From Peromyscus leucopus (lineage: Eukaryota > Chordata > Mammalia > Rodentia > Cricetidae): DNA of 64,000 nucleotides. The notes beneath the pieces were generated by a model. It worked only from the letters and a program-made list of their open reading frames with translations. It did no database searches and had not been told where the DNA came from. A program made the translations under genes and the position numbers. Each line of letters begins with the position of its first letter. Position 1 is the first letter of the stretch. This document shows positions 13,984 through 22,589 of the stretch, piece by piece. Location: contig NC_051069.1 in the NCBI RefSeq assembly GCF_004664715.2, forward strand, positions 5,898,501 to 5,962,500. Reading direction: 5' to 3'.

Positions 13984-14676
13984 TGGATCTAAAGGAAATA
14001 AACTGAAGAAAATGCAAAAGACTTCATCATTCTGTAATATAAATTAAAATTTAATGGGGTTGTCTATAGAATTATTCTAGAAAAGAACCCATAAACTTCT
14101 CAACACCTGCCATACCCACAGATGCCTCTAGAATAAACATTCTTCCTGTGTGAGGTGCTACTGCAAAATGAACCCATCTCCCTGAACAGAGCTGATAGAT
14201 CAAGTTCAGTGCCTTAGCCGGGGGCATGTGCAGGTTGAGTGGAGACGAGAAGGGCTACTTAGGGAATCTCAAAACACTTATTTTAAAATCATCTGGTCAA
14301 CAATTGCCACAGTCAAATCTTCTTTGTTAGGATAAAGCTGAGGCTGGACAGAAACTTAGGGTCTAACCTTAGCCCTGGTCCTACAGAGGCAAAATCTGGC
14401 TCCCAGATTAAGGCCAGCCTGCTTAGGCCGTGACCCTAATCCATCCTCACTGCCCTGAGTACTGCCCTCCTTTGGTGGGCCACCGTCATCCAGGACCAGT
14501 CTTTCTCCCTCTTTCTACACTCAGACTCATCTTACACAAAACTTGTTGATATGACTTCCCCTCTTCCTGCAACATTTTCCTCTTTCATTACAACACCACA
14601 CATCCCAAAAAAATAATCTCCACAAACTCTGTCTCCACTTTTAAAAATAAATTATTTATTTGTGTGTATGTATTTA

Positions 14677-14720
<44 letters not shown>

Positions 14721-17376
14721 CGCCACATGGTGTGGAAGTCACAGGACGACAAGAACCTTTACCCACTGAGCTATCTCACTGGCCCTCTCTTCTATTTTAC
14801 CCCTCAGATTTAGCCCAATCTGGCTTCTGCTCAAACCGTCCTTCCAAACCTTCACTTTTCCAAATCTAATGGACATTGTTCTTTGTTCATGCCGGCATCC
14901 TTTAAGATTTATTTTATTTTAATTTATGTATATTTGGTGAGTCAGTGTGTTATGGGGTATTCAATCACACTGTGAACCCTAAGTTGCATTTGTGTTAATA
15001 AATAAAATCAACCTTGGGTCAGGAGGCCGAGTTAGCAGCTAGTTGACAGAAAGTAATCAGAGAGAGTCACAGGGTGTCTGTAAGATGATAGAGATAGATG
15101 CACAGGAAGTAGTAGGGAGGGCCTTTGTGTGGCATGGGGTTTGCTTGTTTGTTTGTTTGTTTGTTTGTTTTGGTTAAGCAAAAGGAGCCTCTTTCAGAGA
15201 CACTGGCAAAGAGAGAAGGTCAGCTAGTTGCTACTCAACCTCTCTGAGCTAGCAGGTTGTCACACACCCCAACCCCCACCCAAGCAAAGAAAGAAAGAAA
15301 AAAACCTGCTAGCTAGAAGCAACCAGTTGACCTTGCTGTTTGGCTGGAGACCAGTAAGAGACATGTCTTCTTCACCAGTTCCCAAACCAAAAGGAAGTGC
15401 CAGACTCAAGTCCCTGCCTTTTGTCCCTATATGACTTCTCTGTCAAAAGGGCTGGCTTCTCTCTGGCCAGTTCCAGTCAGTCACTAGCTCTTCTGCTCCC
15501 TGATTCAAGGTAAACTTTAACAGTCTCAGAGTGTCACAGTAACAGTCAAAAGTCTCGTAACACCAGCGTATGCATATATGCATACGGGCATGGGTATGCA
15601 TAGAGGCCAGGAAATGTCACTGGCCTCCCCTGGAGCTGAGGCGGGAGGGCATCAGATCTCCAGGAGCCAGAGTTATATAGTCAGTTGCAGGTCACGCTTC
15701 ATGGGTGCTGGGAACCAACTCCAGTCCTCTAAAAGAGCAACAAACGAGCCATCTCTCTAGCTTGGCAGCCTTTAAAAAGTTCATTTTCTTTCCTTTTCTT
15801 CTGCTACAGCACACTGTCCTGATTTTTTCAGGACTCCTTTGTTGGCTCTTAGTATTACAAATGCTGGAGTTTCTCAGGGTTCAATTTGTGCATTACCTTT
15901 GCCTGTCTCTGCTTGTGTAGCAACGATAATGGAATAGCATTAATTACCATGTGTAGGTTGTGCTTGTCTTTTTCTAGCCTCTGTCTCTCCTATGAGTATC
16001 ATGCTCAGAAATCCATACAATTATTTGACCTCTGCCTATTGAAATATCATGGCTTCTTACTGTTTTGTTTGTTTGTTGTTTTTTGGTTTTTCGAGACAGA
16101 GTTTCTCTGTGCAGCTTTGGCACCTTTCCTGGAACTTACTCTGTAGCCCAGGCTGGCCTCAAACTCACAGAGATTCACCTGCCTCTGCTTCCCAGTGCTG
16201 GGATTAAAGGTGTGCACCACCACCATTTTATACAGTTTGAAAAATCAAAAGCAACCATTATTATCTCAAACTAAACCTTTTCTATGACCCTGCATTGCAC
16301 AGAGAATAACATTCACATTGTTTATCCACAGGCTTCTCAGCTGTCTGACCTCATCTGATCCTCCATCCCTAAACTATATTCATTTGGGCTCTAATTTTCA
16401 TGTTTCCAGCGCTTGGTCCTTCCAACTTTGCTCCTCCCACAGCTAGCCTATACAGGCAGGGTTCCTCTTGTTCTCTGTCTCAGATTAAGTGCCGTTTTCT
16501 CCAGGCCTCCATCACCCCTTAAGAAGATCACCATGTTCTCATCCTAGCATCCATCACAACTCTATTCTGTCTTACTATCAATCATAATTTGCAATTAATT
16601 ATTTAATTCCTTCCTCATTATCTGTGTTATTTAGTAGTATATAAGTTCCATTATGGTGGAGACTTGTCTTCAGTAATTTCACTCAATGCACCGTTTGGCA
16701 CTCATCAGTCATTCTTTGGTGCTGGGGATTGAACCCAGGCCTTCATACACTCTACCACTGAGCTGTGTTCCTGTTAATGTTTTATAATGATTAAACTTTT
16801 GGAATCCATAGCAATTGTACAGTCAAAAAACTAACTTTATTTCCTCATGTTCCTTTGAATACTAATGGTTCATATTAAAGTAATCTAGATGTACCTGACT
16901 TTGCTGCAAATTCTTAGAGCCAATTCAATTAACACAGAAATGGCTGTAAACCAGGTCCAGGTGCTCCATTGCTTTCTGTTAAGTATCCCACTAGCTGCTG
17001 GCTACAGCTGTCTTCTGGGGTTGCCATTTGAGTCAAGCACAGTGCAAGTTCACAGCCCAGTGTCTGCTGGGCCTTCCTGAGTCTCTCACACACGACAGTC
17101 ATCCCATGATTGAGAGACGCAGTCCAGCTGTTGAAAGCATTGTGTATTTTCCTGTCTCTGTTTATTCCACAGGTTTGAAAAGCAAATTGATTTATTTTTC
17201 CTTTGCAGACCTTCCTAACTCCTTATTATGGAGTAAATCTGGTGTCAGCATATATAATCATGGTGGTCATGGGCATCTGGGCATTTTTTGTCGCTGGAGG
17301 TAGCTGCCGAAGCCTGAAACTCTGCCTGCTCTGCCAAGACAAGGACTTCCTTCTTTACAACCAGCGCTCCAGATAA
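1..17376 (+). CDS. Aph1b: APH1B/APH1C-type gamma-secretase subunit, 3' part of gene (three coding exons, spliced)
   Basis: The spliced exons 1-46, 9105-9232 and 17209-17376 encode the last 113 residues of an APH-1 protein, starting at TVGIHGDSPQFF and ending YNQRSR. APH-1 is the multipass scaffold subunit of gamma-secretase, which works with presenilin, nicastrin and PEN-2 in intramembrane cleavage of Notch, APP and other type I proteins. The segment shows three hydrophobic stretches, corresponding to the last membrane helices, and two histidines (in LHVFWG and LLTHLLVS) that match the conserved functional histidines of APH-1 helices 5 and 6. It ends with the family's cysteine-containing tail (SLKLCLLCQDKD). 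Length fits a protein of about 257 residues whose first 144 lie left of the window. All visible splice sites are GT-AG and the reading frame is unbroken. Mouse and rat have duplicate Aph1b and Aph1c genes with near-identical ends, so which copy this is cannot be decided here. Identity as APH1B-class rather than APH1A is strong. Confidence 0.95.
253..485 (+). mobile_element. B1 SINE
   Basis: It begins GCTGGGCAGTGGCGG, has the B-box region GAGTTTGAGGCCAGCCTG, and ends in an A-rich tail of CAA and CAAC repeats reaching about 485. Confidence 0.9.
628..796 (+). mobile_element. B1 SINE, cricetid-type 3' half
   Basis: It contains CTTTAATCCCAGCACTCAGG and the diagnostic AGGAAAGGCGCAAAGCTACA, followed by a poly-A tail of more than 20 bases. 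The 5' end is diverged. Confidence 0.88.
2757..2905 (+). mobile_element. B1 SINE
   Basis: AGCCAGGCAGTGGTGG start, GAGTTCGAGGCCAGCCT centre and a diverged A-rich end. Confidence 0.85.
2961..3133 (+). mobile_element. B1 SINE, diverged
   Basis: GCCTGGTTGTGGTG start, CAACCTGGTCTACAGGACTA centre, and a CAAA-repeat tail. It lies just downstream of another B1. Confidence 0.78.
4110..4485 (-). mobile_element. Possible LTR-like fragment
   Basis: The minus strand reads CACCATTAATAAATCTCCC near one end, the arrangement of a polyadenylation signal in the R region of a rodent LTR. No clean TG...CA ends or target duplication were found. It could equally be unique sequence. Confidence 0.3.
5048..5251. mobile_element. 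hAT-type non-autonomous DNA transposon (URR1-like)
   Basis: The ends CGGTGGTTCTCAACC and GGTTGAGAACCACTG are near-perfect terminal inverted repeats. They are flanked by 8-bp direct repeats CTGTAGAG (5040-5047) and CTGGAGAG (5252-5259) that differ at one base. Eight-bp duplications are typical of hAT elements. The inner GGGTCATGACCCC palindrome and length of about 200 bp match the rodent URR1 family as I know it. Confidence 0.82.
5510..5615 (+). mobile_element. Old B1-like SINE fragment
   Basis: AGCCAGATGTAGTGGATCAT and TAATTCCAGTACTTGGGAG are recognisable but decayed B1/7SL-derived boxes. Confidence 0.55.
5704..5872 (-). mobile_element. B4-type SINE, reverse orientation
   Basis: It contains TTAGAGGACAACTTATG and ends ACCGACTGAGCCATCTTG, the reverse of the tRNA-like head shared by B4 and B2 SINEs. 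Confidence 0.6.
5888..6352 (-). mobile_element. L1 3' end (3' UTR fragment), antisense, with target-site duplication
   Basis: Read on the minus strand this is a rodent L1 3' UTR ending in a G-rich purine tract and an A-rich tail (seen on the plus strand as TTTTTATTTATTT then CCCCCTCCCTTTCTCCCC). It is flanked by perfect 14-bp direct repeats CTGTGCTGTATCTT at 5874-5887 and 6353-6366, the signature of target-primed insertion. No ORF2 part is included, so it is heavily 5' truncated. Confidence 0.83.
6433..6490. repeat. (CA)n microsatellite
   Basis: About 29 uninterrupted CA units followed by a purine-rich AGAGGAGAGG stretch. Confidence 0.97.
6539..6667 (-). mobile_element. B1 SINE, reverse orientation, diverged
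   Basis: TTTTTTGAGATAGTATCTCA, TAGCCCAGGCTGGCCTCAAG and ACCACCATGCCCGGCTT are the reverse of the B1 boxes. Confidence 0.78.
7480..7630 (-). mobile_element. Possible ancient L1 fragment, antisense
   Basis: Sequence around CACTCAGCATTGTGTTCTTA and the following T-rich stretch resembles the antisense of an old mammalian L1 ORF2 end. It is strongly decayed and the call rests on weak similarity. Confidence 0.35.
7844..7998. repeat. 16-bp AT-rich palindromic minisatellite
   Basis: About nine degenerate tandem copies of a 16-bp unit close to TCTATATAGTCCATAG. The unit contains the self-complementary words CTATATAG and CTATAG, so either strand can fold into hairpins. One copy carries an extra seven-base insertion. 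It lies in the APH1B intron. Confidence 0.85.
8218..8345 (+). mobile_element. B1 SINE
   Basis: CACACCTTTAATCCTAGCAC, TTCGAGGCTAGCCTGGTCTA and ACTACACAGAGAAACCCTC. The first bases are missing and the tail has become a GA microsatellite. Confidence 0.87.
8346..8401. repeat. (GA)n microsatellite
   Basis: About 27 GA units grown from the A-rich tail of the adjoining B1. Confidence 0.97.
8577..8797 (+). mobile_element. B2/B3 SINE
   Basis: It has the tRNA-like head CTCATTGATTAAAAGCACTG, the box GACCTGGGTTCAATGTCCAG and an AATAAATATG-type tail, all diverged from the B2 consensus. Confidence 0.8.
9105..9232 (+). CDS. Aph1b: APH1B penultimate coding exon
   Basis: Acceptor CTTTCAG precedes 9105 and donor GTGAGTG follows 9232. 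The exon gives (A)FMTLVIIMLHVFWGIVFF through LLVSTQ, 42 full codons plus the last two bases of a split alanine. It covers one membrane helix, the loop DGCEKKKWHTL and part of the next helix. Both conserved APH-1 histidines are encoded here. The exon ends in phase 0. Confidence 0.96.
10014..10185 (+). mobile_element. B4-type SINE
   Basis: AGATGGATCAGCACGTAAAC head, CTGAGTTTGAGCCACAG box, then GGAGGGACAGAACTAACTTC and a GATAATAATAATAG tail, the order of the rodent B4/RSINE1 group. Copies of AAAAGGTYTCTCCTGA lie on both sides (9998-10013 and 10186-10201), the expected target duplication. Confidence 0.7.
10202..11695 (+). mobile_element. 1.5-kb polyadenylated retroelement with GC-rich internal repeats (possibly an L1/Lx-type 3' end)
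   Basis: The element ends GAATAAATAAAAATAAAG then poly-A and is flanked by 16-bp direct repeats AAAAGGTCTCTCCTGA (10186-10201) and AAAAGGTCTCTACTGA (11697-11712), which differ at one base. The body has several degenerate repeats of a GC-rich motif around GAGCTGRCCCTG, CTGCAGCACYC and CCTGGGCAGCACAG. The last 300 bp are T-rich then GGGAAAGGGCTTTGCAAGGG to the tail. I recall similar ends in rodent L1-related repeats, but the family is not certain. No open frame looks like a real protein. Confidence 0.7.
10507..10796 (-). mobile_element. Possible LTR fragment inside the 10.2-11.7 kb retroelement
   Basis: This block interrupts the GC-rich repeats. On the minus strand it has CTATAAAACAC near one end and CCTAATAAATTCC followed by GACCCTTTAAGC near the other, like a TATA box and polyadenylation signal of a short LTR. 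Exact ends and a target duplication were not found. Confidence 0.4.
11882..11950 (+). mobile_element. Short B1-like fragment
   Basis: GAGCTTGGCTACAAAGTGAG followed by ATCCTATCTTAAAA resembles a B1 3' half. Weak. Confidence 0.4.
12580..12728 (-). mobile_element. B1 SINE, reverse orientation, with (TTTA)n tail
   Basis: A TTTATTTA repeat (tail), then GAGACACGTTTTCACTGTGT, GACTGGCCTCAAACTCACAA and GGATTAAAGGCGTGCAGCAC. Confidence 0.87.
12790..13195 (-). mobile_element. Ancient L1 ORF2 remnant, antisense
   Basis: Words such as CTGTGTCCTTGCCAACACTT and CATTTCTTTTGGATACATTC are typical of antisense mammalian L1 3' ends. Reading frame is lost. Confidence 0.55.
13235..13376 (-). mobile_element. Old B1 SINE, reverse orientation
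   Basis: TTTTTTAGATAATCTCATTC, CAGCCCAAACTGGTTTAGAA and ACAGGAGCTGCCACATCCAG are decayed B1 boxes. Confidence 0.65.
13409..13452. repeat. (TG)n microsatellite
   Basis: About 22 TG units. Confidence 0.97.
13635..13797 (-). mobile_element. B1 SINE, reverse orientation, cricetid type
   Basis: Poly-T, then CAAGACAGGTTTCTCTGCGT, AGCTTTGCGCCTTTCTGGAG and GCATGCGCCACCACTGCCCA. Confidence 0.92.
13858..13982 (+). mobile_element. 5'-truncated B1 SINE with (GA)n tail
   Basis: GTGAGTTCGAGGCAGCTGGT, then CAGGAAAGGCGCAAAGCTAC and a GA tail at 13953-13981. Several paired bases of the consensus are missing (GAGGCAGCTGG for GAGGCCAGCCTGG; ACCGTTCG for ACCCTGTCTCG). Confidence 0.85.
14643..14787 (-). mobile_element. 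B4-like SINE, reverse orientation, with embedded (TG)n(CG)n
   Basis: It starts with a T/A-rich tail, holds TG units at 14681-14710 and CG units at 14711-14722, and ends ACCCACTGAGCTATCTCACT, the reverse of the tRNA-like SINE head. Confidence 0.65.
14906..14947 (-). mobile_element. B3/B2 SINE, reverse orientation, tail-side half split by an LTR
   Basis: AAGATTTATTTTATTTTAAT is the reversed SINE tail. The element resumes at 15563 on the other side of the LTR-like insertion. Confidence 0.65.
14948..15562. mobile_element. Solo LTR-like element inserted in a B3 SINE
   Basis: This 615-bp block starts TGTTATGGGG and ends CTCGTAACA, giving inverted TGTTA/TAACA ends typical of LTRs. It splits a reversed B3/B2 SINE, and the 6-bp flanks TCAGTG (14942-14947) and CCAGCG (15563-15568) look like a diverged target duplication. 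Inside are AATAAATAAAATC near 14996 and a GTTT repeat. No retroviral coding sequence is present. Family and orientation unknown to me. Confidence 0.65.
15563..15763 (-). mobile_element. B3/B2 SINE, reverse orientation, head-side half
   Basis: AGGGCATCAGATCTCCAGGA, GGTGCTGGGAACCAACTCCA and GAGCCATCTCTCTAGCTT are the reverse of B3/B2 boxes. It continues the fragment at 14906-14947. Confidence 0.82.
16077..16226 (-). mobile_element. B1 SINE, reverse orientation
   Basis: GTTTTTCGAGACAGAGTTTC, AGCCCAGGCTGGCCTCAAAC and GGGATTAAAGGTGTGCACCA. Confidence 0.92.
16712..16772 (-). mobile_element. ID-type SINE, reverse orientation, diverged
   Basis: GCTGGGGATTGAACCCAGGC and TCTACCACTGAGCTGTGTTC are the reverse of the tRNA-Ala/BC1-like ID body. 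Confidence 0.72.
17209..17376 (+). CDS. Aph1b: APH1B terminal coding exon with stop
   Basis: Acceptor TTTTTCCTTTGCAG precedes ACC at 17209. It reads TFLTPYYGVNLVSAYIIM through the last helix MGIWAFFVAGG to SCRSLKLCLLCQ and ends YNQRSR followed by TAA at 17374-17376. Fifty-five residues in phase 0 with the upstream exon. No frameshift or stop interrupts it, which argues for a functional gene rather than a retrocopy. Confidence 0.96.
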   Translation, partial: TFLTPYYGVNLVSAYIIMVVMGIWAFFVAGGSCRSLKLCLLCQDKDFLLYNQRSR

Positions 17377-19233
17377 CCTCTGACGCTCAGGACCTCCAGA
17401 CAGCAGCCTGTGTCTTTAGAGGAGGCACAGCTGTGCCCTTTTCTGAAAAGACCCTTTCTCCTGGAACACAGAAGCAGCACAACTGTCTAGCCTGGACCTG
17501 TCCCTGAGCTTTCACACAGCAGCCTCTGGAAGAGCTGCAGTGTGGCCTGCAGCCTGGCTGCATGTTTGAGGTATCTGGGGAAACAAAGACTGATGCTTCT
17601 GGACTTCCCTCCAGATCTGATCATCCTGGGTGTGCAGTGCAGCTGAGAACCACTGGGGTCCACTGGGAAGTTCTGAGAACACCCAAAGAGAACGAGGTTC
17701 GTTATTTAACCGTCTCCTAAGTCAACTCCTGCTGAGCAAGTAAATTTCTGGATGTAGTAACCTGGGTAGTCCTTGTCTTTTTATGTCCTGATGTCACACG
17801 AGGCTGAAGGGCGGTTCTCTCTGTGAACGGCTTTCAGGCCTTCACTAGCACCACAGGCTGTGCCTTTAAATTCAGTAACCTGCACTGGCACTATAACTTA
17901 GCCAGGTAAGGTCTGTATATAACCTGCATTTTCATCAAGGCTTTTTTTCCCCATTTTAAGTTTTTCTTCCTGCGGCATTAAGTTATTCTTTTTAGTATAA
18001 ATCTGGGTTCTTTAGGAGTGATTACATGCTGAATTCCTTGGGAGAGTCTAAAATTGGGCCAAGTCCATGATCCTCTCAGGTAAAAGCTGCTATGTGTGCT
18101 GTCTGAAGCTGGACTGGTCGAGGTAAAGCTCACCATTTTCATCTCTGAGAAGCTGGGCAGGGAGATGAATGATGTATCCTTGGCAGAGCCGCTCTGGACC
18201 TTGTGAGAACAGCTAAAAACACAAAGTGGTGTGACGTTTTCATTTGCCACTGTGACACTAAACAGCACCATCACCTAAATGCTACAGTAGGGTGAAAATG
18301 CAGATAGACATTAAGCTACCAGATTTCAAGCTGGCATGTAACTAAATTTTAATCTTCAGCAGGTTGGTCTAGGTTTTGGTTGCAGTGAAATAGAATTCTC
18401 TTTATAAGAATACCCAGGGGCTTTGTTGAGCTTATTTAGGTCATCTGACTTCCTTTTTATGATAAATGCTACTTACTGAACTGAGTGTACGAACTGGAAA
18501 CTGTTCCCAATCGCAGTCTTTTGGGAGCTTAGAGTGTAGAGTAGAAATTACCTCTCAGGAAAGTGGTGAGCCATGCACATCCTTGCACATCTACAGAAGC
18601 AGGAGCAGCAGGGAGAGGGCTTGCAGTGACATGGGGATGAGCATGGCAGCATTGTGGTGACAGGAAGAACATGTGTGTTTTTTACCTCTGAACCAAACCT
18701 TAACTGGGGAACACCCACAATGCTTAAAATGTTTGGGTGTCTCAGTGTAGAGATGCAAGAGGAGGAAGGCTTCCAGGGAGATTCCCCTTCACCGGAGAAA
18801 CACTGTAGTAGTTATGCCCTTAAAGGGTACTTCAGCACTAAGTCATAGCAGCGCTTCTGGAGTGGTGGGTTTTGCAGCTTTATATAAGATTTCCCTGGAC
18901 TAAAAAAGACAAAGATAGAAACCAAACAGTAAACATCACTGTGTTGAACCGAGAGCAAGAAGATGCCCATAGAGCTGGGATGTGTTCCTACCCAAGCATA
19001 GTATTTTCTTTTGTTAAGCTAAGTAAGAAACACATTAGTTGGTTATTACTGCTGTCTTACAAACCTTGTATGTAGCTAATCTGATAATGTGTTTGTTCAT
19101 CTGAGGTATGGAGAACCTGAGGATTTTACTGCTATGCACACTTGTTGAGTTCTAAGCAAGTTCTCTAAGTACTAACACCATGATACTAGAAATGGGACAG
19201 TTATAAAATCTCATTTAATAAAAACTCAGATGA
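17377..19233 (+). other. Aph1b: APH1B 3' UTR (extent estimated)
   Basis: Sequence after the stop is free of young repeats for about 1.86 kb, as expected for a UTR. An AATAAA at 19217-19222, just before a B2 SINE, is a candidate polyadenylation signal; an ATTAAA near 20214 is an alternative. The true end cannot be set from sequence alone. Confidence 0.45.
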
Positions 19234-19447
19234 AGGGCTGGGAAGATGGCTCAGTGGTTAAGAGCACATACTGTTCTTGCAGAGGACCCAAGTCCAGTTC
19301 CCAGCACCTGCCTCGGACAGCTCACTCACTACTACTGTAACTCCAGCCCCAGCAGATCAAGGCATCTGGCCTTCAGCTGCACCTGCATTCATACAATCAG
19401 ACAGGAACATACATATTCAACAACAACAACAAAACCAACACACATGA
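19234..19447 (+). mobile_element. B2/B3 SINE
   Basis: GGGCTGGGAAGATGGCTCAG start and GTGGTTAAGAGCACATACTG, with a CAACAACAAC tail. Confidence 0.9.
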
Positions 19448-22305
19448 AAAGGACATTACCCAGTGAGACTGCTGTCTTTTTGAGGAAATTATCCAACAGT
19501 CCTTGGTTGCCTGTGGGTGTTCTTACACTGAGAGTTGTAGCAGCTGGGGCACAGCTGTGTCAAATAGCCTGCTTTGCCCCTTGCTAAGGCAGCCTCGAGA
19601 GAGGTGGAGTCTTCTACATGCACATTGAAATGCTGCTCTTATTAATAATGAAGAGGAGCAGGGCTTGATGTTGTATGCTGTCCTTCACACAGGTTTTCTG
19701 TGCAGAGAGAGAACTGCACATATCATTGATCTTGCAACTGTGAATATTGTTTTAGTGCTTGAGTAACAGAGAGTCAGTGGCCATGTGAAAACAGGAATAG
19801 ATCCGGTTGCTCTCTAATATAAGCCACCTTTCTCTTTAGTTTGTTTGAACCAGTGCTCATAACTGCAAGTGTGTGTCCGGTCTGTTCTTCTGGTCTGCCT
19901 GACCAGCAGTGCAGTAGCAGTGACCTCTTCAGAGCATCTTGATGATATGTGCTAAAGGAAGTGAGGACAACATCTGCAGACTGCACAGAAAATGACTTCT
20001 GTTCCCAGTAAACAGAAGTCATGTGACAGAAGGTTGTCTCTACCCACTTCTTGTTATGTTAGCTTCAGCCCTGTACCAAAACAGTAGTCGATGTGGGCAC
20101 CAGAGCGACACTGAAGCCTCCCTGGGGATTAGAGGCATGCACCACCCACCTAGAGAAAGGGTCCTGTTGATGATTGCAATGTTTCTCTCTTTAGTTTTAC
20201 TTTAGGCTTTTAATATTAAAATGTTAATATTAGGCTTTACTCTTTTTTAGTGTTCAGATGGGCACTGTCTGTGTATCATACATTGGGTTTTTAGATGCTG
20301 AATCTTTATGTCCTTCATTCTGCAGCAGCAGACCCTCCCTCACCCACCCCCCACCCCAGGTTTTCAATGGACAGTAAAAAGATTGTGGTCGCTTCATTCT
20401 CTACATCTCTCTTATTTGGAAAAGAACGTCCTTCAGTATCTGTTACTATAGTTATCGCCTCATTTGAAACTCGGCTGTACATTCTGTTGTCTAGTATTGA
20501 TCAGCTATGAGACTTTTCAAAGTGAGGTCTATTGGCTGATTTAAAATTCACAAAGCATGTCTCATATCTGTGTGTTCAGAAGCAATTTGGTGCAGAGCTG
20601 TTCTTTGAGGCTTCTTAACACAAATAGAGAAAAATCCTCAAAGATTTGGCACCTCACTTTGAAAAATCTCCTAAGTAATTGTGAAAGAGTGAACTTACCA
20701 AACATCACATAGCAGTAGCTAAGACCAGAGGCAGGTGTAAAAGAGCGTCATTTAGTTTCTATTTGGTAGCTTTGGGTAGTTTAATCTTTTCATTTTGCCT
20801 CCTCCTGGTGAGATAGGACAGGTGTGTCCTTTACTCTGACAGGAGGTTCAGGGAACTGTGAGGACCAATCACTAGAATCCATGTGGTGGCAGTTGGCTCT
20901 GTTTGAAATGAGGCTGTTCCAGGTTTATACTGATCGTGGCTCTGAGCTACTAGCCTGTAATACAGGTGAAGAGGTGCACACTCCTCAGCTGTCCGCCCCG
21001 AGTCGGCTCCAGTTTCCTTGGCCCTTTCTCAGGAAAGCTGTGAGTCTTGTTAGTTGTCATTTGTTGGCTTTAAGTTAGAATGGAGATTTCCCAGTAACCA
21101 GCCTGGACACGTGAGAAACCTCCAGTGGAAAAATGTAAGGATTTTGCTTTTCATCTCATCAAAACTTAGAACAGAAGAACCACTCAACTGGCTTATTGTC
21201 CACCTTTGTGTAGAACACTTTTATTCCATTCAACACACTCTACAATGACTGTTCTAACTTGTGAGTTTCAAGATTTTATGGCTCAATGACTTGTATGTGA
21301 TACTTGGTTTTTGAGTGTGAATCGTGGTAAATCTTGTAAAACTATGTGTTTTATGTACTTGTGTAAAAACAGAAATGGAGCTTATAGTGCTTTCTCCAGG
21401 TTTGCCATTCATACAACACTGTTCAGACAGACTTAATGAGTGGCAGAAACAAGATACTCTAGAGAGTTTGTCATGGGAGAAACTTGTAGTTAACCACGTC
21501 GATTAATACATCTAAGTTTTAACCAGCCATGAAGCTCATACCTGTAATCCCAATGCCTGGGACGGGGAGTTAGGAAGACCACTGTCATCTCAAGGCCAGC
21601 CTGAGCTACAGTGAGACCCTGCCTCAAAGATCTATTATGTTAAGGCACTTAGAACATATACTACAAATTATGAGCAATACAAAAAGCTTGAATATACACC
21701 ATTTCAGATTTTAGGAGGAAGGGCACTGGGTAGTTTATATAGATACAAAATAACAGGTCCTGGCTGAGAACCCTGGGCTGGAACCCAAGTGGGAACTGGA
21801 AAGCAGGAGAAAGAAGTGAGGACAGGAGGGGGAGAGCGAGGGGAGGAGGGAGAGGGAGGAAAAACCATGGTGTTCTGCTGGGAGCAAGAGTAAATGCTGT
21901 CAAATGCTGCGGACTGGTGAGTAAGCAGAGCAGGAGCAGATGGTAATGTTCAGAGAGATGAAACTCGCTGATGACCTTTATGAAAGCAGTTTCATGATGG
22001 AGATAAGGCTGACCACTTAAATGGAGTGGTTTCTGGAGAATGGGAGGACATGCCCGCCTCTTGGGTGCTGTATTGTAAGAGGAGTGGGGCGGCCTGAGGA
22101 GGATGTGGGAGCCGTGCAGGCTGTTCTTTTGTGTTATGATAAGGGCTGTATCTATATTGGGGATTTATTATGATGGGAATGATTCAATAGAAAGGAAAAA
22201 AGTTGATGTAGGAGAGAGGAAAACAGTTACTCAGAGTCCCTAGAGACTGGGTAGAAGGGATATATTTAGCTTCAAAAGCTTGTTAGATAAACATGGATGT
22301 TCAAA
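19448..22305. other. Distal APH1B UTR or intergenic sequence
   Basis: Mostly unique-looking DNA. An old B1 lies at 21521-21630 and a G/A-rich tract (GGAGGGGGAGAGCGAGGGGA and similar) at 21793-21865. No convincing exon or RNA gene seen. Confidence 0.6.
21521..21630 (+). mobile_element. Old B1-like SINE
   Basis: ACCAGCCATGAAGCTCATAC, TCTCAAGGCCAGCCTGAGCT and AGTGAGACCCTGCCTCAAAG. Confidence 0.68.
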
Positions 22306-22309
22306 ATCA

Positions 22310-22585
22310 GAAAATAGGAAAAGAAGGAAAAGCCAAAGCTAAAGGAAGAAGAAAGCAAACAACATAGATAAGAGCAAAAAGAATCAAGGAATAGCACTAA
22401 AAGCAGCGGAGGAAAAGAAACGTATATGTGGTTCTTTAGGAGAAAATCAATAACATTAGTAAAACCAGTTAGATTGATAAGGACAAAAGAAAGGTCACCA
22501 AGGTCATAAATGAAACATCACTAGAGATCTCACATTGATAGATAAAAGGGAATACTGTGATCAGCTCAATACCAATAAGTTTACA
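22310..22585 (+). mobile_element. Ancient L1 ORF2 remnant
   Basis: GTGGTTCTTTAGGAGAAAAT followed by AACATTAGTAAAACCAGTTA and later CAGCTCAATACCAATAAG parallel L1 ORF2 endonuclease-RT linker sequence in the sense direction. Frame is lost. It may be the same old copy as 24190-25305, broken by later SINEs. Confidence 0.5.
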
Positions 22586-22589
22586 TTTT

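Larger units (their letters stand above)
9233..17208 (+). other. Aph1b: APH1B last intron
   Basis: A phase-0 intron of about 8 kb with donor GTGAGTG and acceptor CTTTGCAG after a T-rich tract. It holds a nested retroelement cluster (9998-11712), an LTR-like insertion (14948-15562), many SINEs and simple repeats. Stretches 9233-9990, 11713-12580 and 16230-16700 show nothing beyond ordinary intron sequence. Confidence 0.85.

Noticed and set aside
15228..15434. Retroviral coding remnant within the LTR-like element
   Set aside because: The open frame shows no retroviral domain and the block has the size and ends of a solo LTR.
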